Assembly (NCBI GenBank): GCA_902802305.1
Contig: CADCLG010000002.1
Span: forward strand, 1-64,000
Direction of reading: 5' to 3'
Length of the DNA: 64,000 nt
Origin: an uncultured Spirochaetaceae bacterium
Lineage (GTDB): Bacteria > Spirochaetota > Spirochaetia > Treponematales > Treponemataceae
Positions 1-8,261 of this stretch are shown piece by piece (the stretch's first letter is position 1; the number at the start of each line of letters is the position of its first letter). The notes beneath the pieces are model-generated. The model had not been told where the DNA came from, searched no databases, and saw only the letters and a program-made list of their open reading frames with translations. A program made the translations under genes and the position numbers.

Positions 1-2667
1 TACAATATTTATGTTCTTAATTCCGTCATCATCTGTGAATCTGAGTCCAAACTGCTGACCTTCACTTCCTTTATTTCTAGTTCCCCCGCTGTCAAGTTCA
101 GTTCTGAGGTCATTCATTGTAGTAATATTTAAAGAAAGTTCCTTTGAGTTTCGTACTTCGATTAAAGGATAGTCTGTTTCCTGATATACATAATATGTAC
201 GTTCAATAAAATCCTGGTTTCCGGCACGGTCTGTTGAAGTTATTCTGAGTTTTCCTTCCGCATTGTCCTTATAGACTGACTTATTGTTAACCTTCTTCTT
301 GGTATCCAGTTCCAGCTTGAAGTTGTTACCTTCTATAACTCCGCTGTCTACTACCTTTCCTTCCTGGATGAACTCCCACTTAGTCTCTTCTACCCGGTCG
401 AAATCATCAATTACGGTTCCGCGTACAGTGAATACATCATTAATGAAGTCTTTTCTCTCCAGAGTTTCATATATAGTTTCTCCATTATCATCTTCACCTT
501 TGTTTATTTTGAAAGTTCCGCTTGCAAGCGGCTTTTCGTCATTTATTTCGATTATTGGAGCATCAAGGTCATATACTACTGTCTTGATAACTTCTGTTTT
601 CTTTCCGTTATCAGCAAGTATTTTTATTTTGATAACTTCTGTTTTCTTTCCGTTATCAGCAAGTATTTTTATTGAATACTGTGCGCTCTTTGGTTTATCA
701 AAGTAATCTGCTGCCAGAGGAGGCAGTTCAATTTCACGACGGATTACTTCATTACCTTTATCATCTGTTGTAATTTCTCCGCCCTTATGTTCTACCCTAT
801 CGAAAACTAAAGTATCGTCCAGCCATACAGAAACTTTTGCTTCGCCTTCTTCGGTTGTTACGGTACCTGCTATCTGCAGTCCTTTTCCTTTTGAAAGATA
901 TACGAGGTTATCAGCAGGCTCTGTTATTTCAACAGTTGGAGCGGCTCCGTTTGAAACGAATCTGAATCCGTATAAAACTTTAGACAAAACTTTTCTGTTA
1001 TTGTCATCAAGGAATTCTTCAAGAGATTCTGTAACTGCATTACCTTTCTTATCTGCACCTTCTACACCAAATCTGTAATCTGTACCAAAATCGAGCTTTA
1101 CATTAGTCCATGTTTCATCTTCTGTTCCGGCATTCTCACAAATTACGTTGGTATCCTTCTTCATGGTTACGGACAATCTGTAGGTTGAACCTACCTTTTT
1201 CTTTTCTACAGATGTAGGGTAGATTTTCGGAGCATCTTCATATATTGCGCCTTCTTTATTACATTGCTGTACGAATACCTTTATCTTATCCGTTTTCGGA
1301 TCATATTGTTCTGATACTTCGCTTGCTATAAGAGGAATTGAGTCAAGACCAGGAGATACTTCTATCGTTACCAGTGTTCCGGCTGAAAGTTCATTGTCGG
1401 AATTGTTTACGGTGTCATTTCCAACTGTATATTCGAAATCGCTTCCGTCTTCCTTAAGTGGTGATCGGCCTGTTACTGAGAATGAAGGACTGTTTTCCGG
1501 ATTCAATGAGAATCCTCCGCTTGTTATTTCCCATTCTTTGAGTTCTTCTTTTACTTCACGTATCTTATTAAGGTCAATATCGTCTGTGTTGGTTGCGCTT
1601 CTGTTCGGTCCGGCGTATACATTACTGAAGATATTGTATAACCCGGTGATTTTATACTCGCTGATTATTTCTGATATGTCTTCGTAAAGATAATATACTC
1701 CGTTTGTGCAGTTTCCTAACTTATCTGCTTCGCTCTGTACTCCGGGTGTTCCGTCCTCGTTTACAGGATATCTTACAGCCGAGTCATAAGCATCCAGAGT
1801 AAAATAGCGGTATTCTGTTCCATTGCGTTCTGTACTGCCGTATATATCCGTATATTCATTTTCTACAACTTCTTTTCTTATTTCGCCGGTTGCTTCATCT
1901 GTTATTGTCCTTGTTTCCCATGCGGCTGCATCCATGTTGATTCTTGCCGGTACATCCTTAAGGGTAATCGTACGTATCGGCTTTTCTTTTACAATTTCTT
2001 CATCATCTTCTTCATCTGTGTTCTCATTAGGGGCATTTTCAAACACTTTGATTTCGATGAGGGCTACGTCATTGTCATCTGCGGACTGTCCTTCGAGGGT
2101 AAATGACTGTCCATAAGAGTCTAATGATGTTACTGCTACAAGGTCGCCCTGTTCGTTGTTTTCTGCCTTTTTTCTTGCTCGCGTTGATGGTCTGTCCAGT
2201 ACGATTACTGGAGGCGTATTATCGATTCTGAAAAGTCTCTTTTCTCTGATTTCGTGCTTGCCTTTATCGGTTACGTAGACTTCTACTTCATACTCACCGT
2301 CAAGAATTTTATTGCCGTTACCGTCAAAATCAAACGGGTTAACGAGCAGGCTCCAGCTTCCGTCCTTATTTACCGGAAGGCCTTCGTCGTTATCTCCTGC
2401 GAAAGTATATTTTATTGTAGAGCCTGTTTTTGTGCTCGTAAACGTTACTGTCAATCCGAGCGGCTCGGTATCATCCGTACAGGTTCCTGAAAGCAGGAAT
2501 TTATCCCTTACTACGTCTCCGGCTTTCGGATTTTCGTTTACCGTGAGCGTCGGTGCTGACGCATCTACTGACGGTCCAAGTCCGATTTCTACCTTACATC
2601 CGCCTGCTGCGGCCAGTGCCATTACTAACGCTGCTGCCAGCGCTTTTATTTTCGTTCCTTTCTTCAT
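1..2667 (-). CDS. Large surface lipoprotein with Ig-like repeats, C-terminus beyond window edge
   Basis: An open minus-strand frame runs from the ATG at 2665-2667 to the window edge without a stop, giving at least 889 residues. The N-terminus has a lysine-rich start, an Ala/Leu-rich core and a GGC lipobox with Cys near residue 24, so it should be a lipoprotein. The rest is built of beta-rich modules with phrases such as TPPVIVLDRP, APTVEITEPA and APIIEINDEKP that resemble bacterial Ig-like domains of surface proteins. An AAGGGG ribosome-binding site precedes the ATG. A 45-bp exact tandem duplication lies in the frame. Codon choice looks more GC-rich than in the neighbours, by eye only. Function is unknown; adhesion or glycan binding is possible. 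The several plus-strand frames over this region are shadows. Confidence 0.8.
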   Translation of the reverse strand, partial: MKKGTKIKALAAALVMALAAAGGCKVEIGLGPSVDASAPTLTVNENPKAGDVVRDKFLLSGTCTDDTEPLGLTVTFTSTKTGSTIKYTFAGDNDEGLPVNKDGSWSLLVNPFDFDGNGNKILDGEYEVEVYVTDKGKHEIREKRLFRIDNTPPVIVLDRPSTRARKKAENNEQGDLVAVTSLDSYGQSFTLEGQSADDNDVALIEIKVFENAPNENTDEEDDEEIVKEKPIRTITLKDVPARINMDAAAWETRTITDEATGEIRKEVVENEYTDIYGSTERNGTEYRYFTLDAYDSAVRYPVNEDGTPGVQSEADKLGNCTNGVYYLYEDISEIISEYKITGLYNIFSNVYAGPNRSATNTDDIDLNKIREVKEELKEWEITSGGFSLNPENSPSFSVTGRSPLKEDGSDFEYTVGNDTVNNSDNELSAGTLVTIEVSPGLDSIPLIASEVSEQYDPKTDKIKVFVQQCNKEGAIYEDAPKIYPTSVEKKKVGSTYRLSVTMKKDTNVICENAGTEDETWTNVKLDFGTDYRFGVEGADKKGNAVTESLEEFLDDNNRKVLSKVLYGFRFVSNGAAPTVEITEPADNLVYLSKGKGLQIAGTVTTEEGEAKVSVWLDDTLVFDRVEHKGGEITTDDKGNEVIRREIELPPLAADYFDKPKSAQYSIKILADNGKKTEVIKIKILADNGKKTEVIKTVVYDLDAPIIEINDEKPLASGTFKINKGEDDNGETIYETLERKDFINDVFTVRGTVIDDFDRVEETKWEFIQEGKVVDSGVIEGNNFKLELDTKKKVNNKSVYKDNAEGKLRITSTDRAGNQDFIERTYYVYQETDYPLIEVRNSKELSLNITTMNDLRTELDSGGTRNKGSEGQQFGLRFTDDDGIKNINIV
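584..673 (-). repeat. 45-bp exact tandem duplication inside the lipoprotein gene
   Basis: Positions 584-628 and 629-673 are identical over 45 bp and adjoin with no spacer. The duplication is in frame and repeats a 15-residue segment containing ILADNGKKTEV. The bases immediately outside each copy differ, so the unit is exactly 45 bp. The lack of any divergence suggests a recent event or active slippage. Confidence 0.95.
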
Positions 2668-2957
2668 AGTCTTTTACCCCTTAAACTAGAATAAAGTCTC
2701 TTAAACTGCTGCTCTGAGCTCTCTCTGATTAAACTTTTTTTGATTATATAACACTTCTTATTATCGTCGAGAATAATAACTCTCTTTACACCTTTATAGT
2801 AGATTAGAATTTTTAAATATGGACATGAATCCATTAAAAAGTATAGATGATTTTTTGTTTAAGTCAAGGAAAAGATTATTGCTTATATTCTTAGAGTTTT
2901 CTAATTTTTTGTTATATTTAAAAAAGACAAGTATTTCGAATGGTAGAATAACGTTTT
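2668..2957. other. Intergenic region upstream of the lipoprotein gene
   Basis: Together with the hairpin at 2958-3000 and the short stretch to 3039, this forms a gap of more than 300 bases. On the minus strand a TATAAT at 2743-2748 is a plausible -10 box for the lipoprotein gene, leaving a leader of about 70 nt; no convincing -35 box is visible. A 61-codon plus-strand frame (2819-3004) has no ribosome-binding site and runs through the terminator hairpin, so I do not call it a gene. Confidence 0.5.
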
Positions 2958-3000
2958 ATAAAAAAATCCTGAAAAGAAGCATTTTGTCTTTTCAGGATTT
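2958..3000 (-). terminator. Rho-independent terminator after the YD-repeat-like gene
   Basis: A 14-bp perfect stem (2964-2977 with 2987-3000) and a 9-nt loop are followed, reading on the minus strand, by a run of seven T. It lies about 40 nt downstream of the stop codon of the gene at 3040-3921. Confidence 0.85.
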
Positions 3001-3039
3001 GTAAGAATCTAAAAAAAAGCAGGTTAGAACTCTATCAGC

Positions 3040-3921
3040 TTATTTTGCATCAATAACTTTTGCCTTTGGTTCAGCTACTTCATAAGTTGTAACTGAATCA
3101 GAATAAGCATATTCAGACATTGAAATAAGTTCGTTCTGTGTAGAACCAAATTTAACAGAAATCTTGTATTCAGATAATCTTGAAAGGTTACCTGTATTAT
3201 CATATTTAATCATAAGACGATTGATTATCTGTTTTGCAGCATCATAAGTTGTAATTTCTGATAAATTACCGTTTGCAGCATAGCGGAAAATCTTTTGTAC
3301 TGTAACACCTGTAAAGCAATCTGTAGATGTAATGCTTTCTGTTTTTCCATCAGCCGCATATGCAAATACATCTTCTGAATCCAATGAACCGTCAAGTGCA
3401 TACTGAGAAACAGTTGTAAGTTTATTATCTGTATATTTGTAGATTGTTTTCCAAACCAAAGCACCTTCGCTGTCATAACCAGTTTCTTCTGCAAGGTTAT
3501 TTCCTGAATATCCGTAAATTACTTTTCCACGGAGCAAACCATTTTTTGCATATTCAGAAGAATCAATCTTTTTTCCATCTTTGTAGGTAATAATTGTCTG
3601 CCACAAAAGTTCATTAGAAGAATCATAACAACTTTGTTCAATCAAATTATTAGCTGAATCATATTTTGATACAGTTTTATTCAACAAAACATCTTTTGCA
3701 GAAAGTTCTGCTGTTTCAATTTCGTTTCCATTTGCATCAAAATTATGAATTATTTTCATATTTGGAGTTCTGAATAAATCACCAAATTTTGAAGTTATAG
3801 TAAAATCTGTTTGTGTATAAGATTTTACATCACCAGAAAAAGGTACATACTTAAAGATATCAAGTGCGAACAATGACATACTTAATGTAAAAACGAGTAA
3901 AAGTGTTAGAATTCTTTTCAT
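3040..3921 (-). CDS. Secreted YD/RHS-like repeat protein, function unknown
   Basis: This 293-residue protein starts with a signal peptide (MKRILTLLLVFTLSMSLFA, cleavage probably after FALD or SLFA). The body has at least six imperfect units of about 25 residues built on the pattern YD..GNLIE...YD..G.L.W, like the YD repeats of RHS-type proteins and of MORN-like exported proteins, without any toxin or protease domain. It is probably periplasmic or surface-located. GGAGGA sits 7 nt before the ATG and a good terminator follows the stop, so it is likely transcribed alone. No specific role can be assigned. Confidence 0.75.
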   Translation of the reverse strand: MKRILTLLLVFTLSMSLFALDIFKYVPFSGDVKSYTQTDFTITSKFGDLFRTPNMKIIHNFDANGNEIETAELSAKDVLLNKTVSKYDSANNLIEQSCYDSSNELLWQTIITYKDGKKIDSSEYAKNGLLRGKVIYGYSGNNLAEETGYDSEGALVWKTIYKYTDNKLTTVSQYALDGSLDSEDVFAYAADGKTESITSTDCFTGVTVQKIFRYAANGNLSEITTYDAAKQIINRLMIKYDNTGNLSRLSEYKISVKFGSTQNELISMSEYAYSDSVTTYEVAEPKAKVIDAK

Positions 3922-4081
3922 ATTTCCTCCAAGAATATCCTAATAATCTTTTTTTCGGTATTATATTATATAATCATAACACCTAAATCGAAAAATTTAT
4001 AGAAAAAAATATATAAGCAGGGTTTTTACATATATAATATGTATATTATGGGTTTAATAAGCTAATAAACGGGAGACAAAA

Positions 4082-4852
4082 ATGACAGATGCACAGTGGA
4101 ATGTTTTTCTCAATTTCAAGGAATCATTTAAAAATAAAATAGAAGAATGGGAAAAGCGCATCCCAGATTTAATTGAATTACAAAAAAAAGTTTCTATTCA
4201 GACAAAGACTCCCGATTACCCTTTGGAAACCAGCGTAGTTTATAACCTGGATTTGGATAAAATCACAAAAGAAAGCTGTATAAAACTGATTGTGATTGGC
4301 GATAATCCTGGAAAAGACGAGCAATTGTCCAAAAACAGAAGGTATCTTGTAGGACAAGCAGGTAAAATTGCTGACGGCTTTTTTAAGAAAAACAAGGAAC
4401 TGGGCATTGATTTTAGAAGCAACGTAATTATTCTGAATAAAACTCCTGTTCACAGTGCAAAAACCGCACACCTAAAAAAAATAATGCAATCAGGTGGCAA
4501 GACAGTTTGTGGTTTAATAGAAGAAAGTGAACTTTGGATGGCAGAGAAAACAGCTGAACTCCACAGGGAATTATGCAGAAGCGGTGACAGTGATGATTCA
4601 AAACCTGAATTGTGGCTTGTTGGTTATTCTGAATTAAAAAACAAAGGTATTTTTACCGGCTACAAGGATTGCCTAAAAGAATGCTATTCTGACGGTGACT
4701 TCTGGGATAAAGTTTTTGTATTCCAGCATTTTTCAATGAATAGATTTACAATTGATTTGAATGATTTTATAAAATCAACCTGTGAAAATGGTAATCTTAA
4801 AGAGATGATTCATAAAGTAGGGATTATACATAAAAACGAAATATTCGGATAA
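4082..4852 (+). CDS. Uracil-DNA glycosylase superfamily protein
   Basis: The 256-residue product carries a UDG-superfamily-like core. Residues 70-81 (IVIGDNPGKDEQ) match the GEAPG-type motif A of family 4/5 enzymes, followed by LVGQAG (89-94) in the position of the family FVGRAG segment, an ILNKTPVH strand (117-124), and VFQHFSMNRF near residue 230 in the place of the HPS-type motif B. The Fe-S cysteines of family 4 are not present. It therefore could be a divergent base-excision glycosylase or a relative with another substrate. A GGGAG ribosome-binding site precedes the ATG. It converges on the wecA-like gene with only 8 nt between the stops. Confidence 0.7.
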   Translation: MTDAQWNVFLNFKESFKNKIEEWEKRIPDLIELQKKVSIQTKTPDYPLETSVVYNLDLDKITKESCIKLIVIGDNPGKDEQLSKNRRYLVGQAGKIADGFFKKNKELGIDFRSNVIILNKTPVHSAKTAHLKKIMQSGGKTVCGLIEESELWMAEKTAELHRELCRSGDSDDSKPELWLVGYSELKNKGIFTGYKDCLKECYSDGDFWDKVFVFQHFSMNRFTIDLNDFIKSTCENGNLKEMIHKVGIIHKNEIFG

Positions 4853-4860
4853 TTGGAATA

Positions 4861-5985
4861 TTAGATTTTAATCTCAGGCTTTTCGGAAAGATCTGGCTTA
4901 TCTTTTGAACTTTCAGAAGAAGCCCCTGATTCTTTCTGCTTAAGCAATTCATCTTCCTTCTTTTTAAGATTTACAGCTCTATTTGTATAATGAATAACAG
5001 AGAAGAAGATAACCATAAAAATCAGAGTTTCAAAAAGAATTGCAGTTCCTTTTAAGGTTCCGATAAAGAATGACAGTATAACAGCAAGGCACAACAAAAC
5101 CTGAATAAAATCAATAAGGAATAAAGTCTGTTTGCCTGAATATCCCATATTTAGCAATTTATGATGAAGATGTGATTTATCAGGACTCATGATAGGACGC
5201 TTATCTCTAAGACGACGCCAGATTGCAGCAATTGTATCAAATACGGGGAAAGAAGTAAGAATAATCATGATTAAAAACTTATTATATTCAAAGCTTTCGC
5301 CACAAGATGTATACAAAGGAACTGTTGCAATCATAAATCCAAGGAATTGACTTCCACCATCACCCATAAAAAGCTTTGCAGGCGGCCAGTTAAAACAAAG
5401 GAAGCCTAAAATTGAACCGGCAAGAATAAAGCAGATTCCAGACTCCATGTTATTTGAAAGGACATATAAAACACCCAATGCAGAAATTGCAGTGATTGAA
5501 AGAGAACCACAAAGTCCATCCAAACCGTCTATCAAGTTATAAGCATTGATTACACCAAGAATCCAGCAGAAAGTAATAAGGAAACTTAAAATTGTAGGTA
5601 AATGCCATCCAAAAATCTGTGTAAATCTGAATCCAGAAACCGTAACAATTGCCGATGCAAACAACTGAACTATAAGTTTAATCAGTGCACGAAGATTAAG
5701 GATATCATCAATAATTGCAAATACAAAAATGATTACACCCGCAATTAAAATTGGAACTGAGTTTTTAAGAAAGAGCTGATCTTCATATACCAGATAAAAG
5801 ATTACAACAACCAGAAAAGAAATAATTATACCTACTCCACCTAAACGAGGAATGTTACCGCTATGGATTTTCCTTTCATCCTGATAATCATACAAACCTT
5901 TCTTACTGCAGAAATGAATAATAATCGGCATTGAAATAAGCGATATTACAAAAGAAATTAATGCATAAGGTATAATTTTTAACAT
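4861..5985 (-). CDS. wecA: Undecaprenyl-phosphate glycosyl-1-phosphate transferase (WecA/TagO type)
   Basis: A 374-residue polytopic membrane protein of the polyprenyl-phosphate N-acetylhexosamine-1-phosphate transferase family. Diagnostic pieces are visible: RLGG after the first loop, DDILNLRAL (the Mg-binding DDxxD-like region), NAYNLIDGLDGL, MGDGGSQFLG and DKSHLHHKLL, the last typical of the HIHH motif in WecA/TagO rather than MraY. It loads a sugar phosphate onto the lipid carrier to start synthesis of a surface polysaccharide or glycoconjugate. A charged C-terminal tail of about 40 residues is predicted cytosolic. The start has no Shine-Dalgarno sequence and lies 8 nt after a TATAAT, suggesting a leaderless mRNA. 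A WecG/TagA-type transferase at 37.2 kb could act in the same pathway. Confidence 0.9.
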   Translation of the reverse strand: MLKIIPYALISFVISLISMPIIIHFCSKKGLYDYQDERKIHSGNIPRLGGVGIIISFLVVVIFYLVYEDQLFLKNSVPILIAGVIIFVFAIIDDILNLRALIKLIVQLFASAIVTVSGFRFTQIFGWHLPTILSFLITFCWILGVINAYNLIDGLDGLCGSLSITAISALGVLYVLSNNMESGICFILAGSILGFLCFNWPPAKLFMGDGGSQFLGFMIATVPLYTSCGESFEYNKFLIMIILTSFPVFDTIAAIWRRLRDKRPIMSPDKSHLHHKLLNMGYSGKQTLFLIDFIQVLLCLAVILSFFIGTLKGTAILFETLIFMVIFFSVIHYTNRAVNLKKKEDELLKQKESGASSESSKDKPDLSEKPEIKI

Positions 5986-5993
5986 AGCATTTC

Positions 5994-6023
5994 ATTATAT
6001 ATGCTTAAAGTTTATTGGGTCAA
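5994..6023 (-). promoter_or_regulatory. Leaderless-type promoter of wecA
   Basis: On the minus strand TTGACC (6018-6023), an 18-bp spacer and TATAAT (5994-5999) are followed after 8 nt by the wecA ATG. No ribosome-binding site fits in between. Confidence 0.7.
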
Positions 6024-6101
6024 GAAGAAAAAGCCACTGATAAAAAATTCAAAAAAATCAAAGTAAAATGCGATTTTTTTTGTCTTTTTTAAATGTCATG
6101 T

Positions 6102-6107
6102 TATAAT
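6102..6107 (+). promoter_or_regulatory. Candidate -10 box for the small membrane protein gene
   Basis: TATAAT at 6102-6107, with TTGTCT at 6080-6085 as a possible -35 box (16-bp spacer). This gives a leader of about 45 nt carrying the GGAGG ribosome-binding site of the gene at 6161. Confidence 0.5.
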
Positions 6108-6160
6108 TCAAGAATAATCTTTTGTGAAATCCCATTTTCGCAATTAAAAGGAGGCTTATT

Positions 6161-6571
6161 ATGGGAAAAAAGAGTAGCAGTATTAGCTTAATCTATCTTA
6201 TTGGTGTTGCACTTGTGGCAATTGGATTTTGTCTTCCTATGTTCAAAGGATTAGGACTGACTCCAAGTGGATTTAAGTTCATCAACTTTGATAATTTTGG
6301 TTGGATGACTATTGCAGCACTTTTAATTTTCTGTGGAGCAGTTGCAGGCATTGTTTTCAGTTTTGTAAGCGTTGGAAGCAGTAGTGATTTGATTAAATTA
6401 ATCTGCATTCTTGTTAGTATTGCCGGCGGTATAATCCTTATTATCAACTTTAATGATAACTGGCTTACAAAACAGATTGGAAAAGGATTCTTTAAACACG
6501 CTTACATCGGCTTCTATATGATTCTTGCCGGATGGATTGTTGGTCTTATCGGCGCAATCACAAAGAAATAA
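6161..6571 (+). CDS. Small four-helix membrane protein, unknown
   Basis: A 136-residue hydrophobic protein with four predicted transmembrane segments (about 12-28, 48-68, 76-100 and 115-133) and a short positively charged start and end (KK). I do not recognise a family. AAAGGAGG stands 7 nt before the ATG. It is alone between a divergent wecA and a convergent rsm22-like gene, so it is probably monocistronic, with its terminator inside the opposing gene. Confidence 0.7.
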   Translation: MGKKSSSISLIYLIGVALVAIGFCLPMFKGLGLTPSGFKFINFDNFGWMTIAALLIFCGAVAGIVFSFVSVGSSSDLIKLICILVSIAGGIILIINFNDNWLTKQIGKGFFKHAYIGFYMILAGWIVGLIGAITKK

Positions 6572-6584
6572 GCCATTTATATAA

Positions 6585-7925
6585 TTATAATCTGATAATA
6601 ACTGCACCGGATTTTTCGTCGGTCTTTAAGGCGGAATCCGGTGTTTTTATTTTAACCTCAAGCAAATCGCCTGAATTATAATTTTGAGCTTCTTCCGATA
6701 AAACAGATAAAAGCGTAAGACCGAAACTGCTGCAAGCATAAAAACCTGTACGGTGATAAGGAAGATTGAAGCCGTCGGAAACTATTCGAAGTGTTTTTAA
6801 GTTACTGTCGATTTTTTTAGACACAACAAGATCTTCAGGAACAGCAGAAATAAAGGACAGAACAGCCCGTTCTTTTGGAAGTTTTGCATTTATTGAAAGC
6901 GTCTGTAATTTTTTTGGTGCGTCTGTTGTAGTAAAAGCAAAATTACACCATTTATGAGAACTACCGGTATAAGCCTTAAATCCGTCCATTGGGCAATCCT
7001 CTGAATGTGGACATGGTGAATAAATATGATACCCCTGCTTTATAAAACGCTCGCGGAACTGTGTCAGTGTACGGGCTGCTTTTGGAACTCCCGGTTCAAT
7101 CAAGAGGAACTTTGTATCTGGCTTTGCATAATTGATAAGCTGCTCAAAATCCTTTTTATTTTGATATTCGGGTGGCATATCTCCCTGCTGTTCAATTTCA
7201 TTGAACATATTTGCGCAGGTAATAAAATCTGCCTTTTGTTTGATAAAGGTTCCAAAGCTGCCTTTTACACGAATGATTTTCCAGGTTTTTCCAGGTAATC
7301 TTGCAGCTATAGAAAGAAAAATATCTTCTCCCGCAGCAAGGCTGTTTTGTGAAACATCAAGACAATACCAGGTAAGTTCTTTTTGTCGCAAGTCAGGACG
7401 AGCCAGCCATAAAGCAGTAACTACAGTAAGAGGGCCCGAACCTAAATCAAGACAAACGGCATTGTCGGATGGAAAGCATTTTTCATCAAGTGAAGAAAAG
7501 AGTCTGGTAAGACGCACAAGATTCCACCAGGTAAAGTAGCGGATATAGGCGGAAAGCTGTAGTTTATCGTTCATGTAGCCAAGGCGGCGCGTTGAACGCT
7601 CGTCTGTCATTTGATGGGAAAGATTGCGGATATTATCCGGGAGCTGAAGCAATTGACGGCTGTTTAGAGGCATTACTCCCTGAACTATTTCATCAAAATT
7701 ATCTATAATTTTGATGTCAACTTTTTTGAACAGTGGATTAGAGGATATCACCTGTGCATTAGCATCGGCATTATCTTTATAATTGTCATTATAAAAGGTC
7801 TTTTTGGGAGTGGCTGATTTTATAAAACTGTCTGATTTTTTAGACACTTCTTTTCTGCCTTCTTTTACGCCTTTTTTTGAAGTTTTAGCAGAAGGAATAA
7901 ACTTGGAATAAAACTTATCACTCAT
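6585..7925 (-). CDS. Rsm22-like ribosomal small-subunit methyltransferase family protein
   Basis: A 446-residue protein with a lysine-rich disordered first ~60 residues, then a region SRQLLQLPDNIRNLSHQ and a Rossmann SAM-binding motif (CLDLGSGPLTVVTALW). The C-terminal half has LLIEPG, then PCPHSEDCPM and KWCNF, the Cys pattern of the Rsm22/METTL17 family, in which mitochondrial members bind an iron-sulfur cluster and act in small-subunit assembly. SFISAVPED fits the family C-terminal region. Methyltransferase activity in bacterial members is not established to my knowledge. It overlaps the merR gene by 4 nt and is the last gene of the der-merR operon. Confidence 0.75.
   Translation of the reverse strand: MSDKFYSKFIPSAKTSKKGVKEGRKEVSKKSDSFIKSATPKKTFYNDNYKDNADANAQVISSNPLFKKVDIKIIDNFDEIVQGVMPLNSRQLLQLPDNIRNLSHQMTDERSTRRLGYMNDKLQLSAYIRYFTWWNLVRLTRLFSSLDEKCFPSDNAVCLDLGSGPLTVVTALWLARPDLRQKELTWYCLDVSQNSLAAGEDIFLSIAARLPGKTWKIIRVKGSFGTFIKQKADFITCANMFNEIEQQGDMPPEYQNKKDFEQLINYAKPDTKFLLIEPGVPKAARTLTQFRERFIKQGYHIYSPCPHSEDCPMDGFKAYTGSSHKWCNFAFTTTDAPKKLQTLSINAKLPKERAVLSFISAVPEDLVVSKKIDSNLKTLRIVSDGFNLPYHRTGFYACSSFGLTLLSVLSEEAQNYNSGDLLEVKIKTPDSALKTDEKSGAVIIRL
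6605..6648 (+). terminator. Rho-independent terminator embedded in the opposing rsm22-like coding region
   Basis: A 9-bp GC-rich stem, CACCGGATT (6605-6613) with AATCCGGTG (6635-6643), closes a 21-nt loop and is followed by TTTTT on the plus strand. It terminates the small membrane protein gene but lies within the last ~20 codons of the convergent gene. Confidence 0.7.
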
Positions 7926-8248
7926 AATTCTACATGCTTTGCCCGCAATTCTAACAGGACATTTACCAATTCTTCACGGCATTCATAAATCTGCTGAATT
8001 ATATCTGCATTTTCTGATACAAACTGAGCTTCGTGCAAAACCTGCTGTCCCGCCCGCTGGGCAGAAAACTTTCGTTTTGTAATCAGATATTTAAGCCGGA
8101 AAATTAATTCTAAATCACGCTGGGAATAAATACGTCTTCCACTCAATTCTTTTTTAGGAGAAAAACCAGGTATAACTTCTTCCCAATATCGCAAAATATG
8201 AGGTTTTAAGCCTGTTAATTCTTCCACCTGACTGATTGTATAGGTCAT
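7922..8248 (-). CDS. MerR-family transcriptional regulator
   Basis: A 108-residue protein with an N-terminal MerR winged helix: TISQVEELTGLKPHILRYWEE, the GRRIYSQRDLELI wing, and a short C-terminal helix (about 75-105) likely to dimerise. The effector-binding Cys residues of metal-sensing MerR proteins are absent, so this is a short MerR-like type with unknown inducer. It sits 13 nt downstream of der and overlaps the rsm22-like gene by 4 nt. It may regulate a distant target, because the operon promoter lacks an obvious long-spacer MerR-type site. Confidence 0.85.
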   Translation of the reverse strand: MTYTISQVEELTGLKPHILRYWEEVIPGFSPKKELSGRRIYSQRDLELIFRLKYLITKRKFSAQRAGQQVLHEAQFVSENADIIQQIYECREELVNVLLELRAKHVEL

Positions 8249-8261
8249 ATTCCCGCTTTCC

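Noticed and set aside
284..2689. Several plus-strand open frames of 78-140 codons
   Set aside because: They lie antisense to the long open minus-strand lipoprotein frame, which has a signal peptide, lipobox and ribosome-binding site; the plus frames have Ser/Leu-rich low-complexity translations typical of shadows.
2786..2806. AAAGGTGT on the minus strand, part of the 26-bp motif
   Set aside because: The flanking TTTTC blocks and their spacing are missing, so I do not count it as a fourth site.
2819..3004. 61-codon plus-strand frame
   Set aside because: No ribosome-binding site, no recognised similarity, and its end runs through the terminator hairpin of the opposite strand.
4840..4862. AATATTC/GAATATT hairpin between convergent genes
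   Set aside because: Seven mostly A-T pairs and no T-run on either side; too weak to call a terminator.
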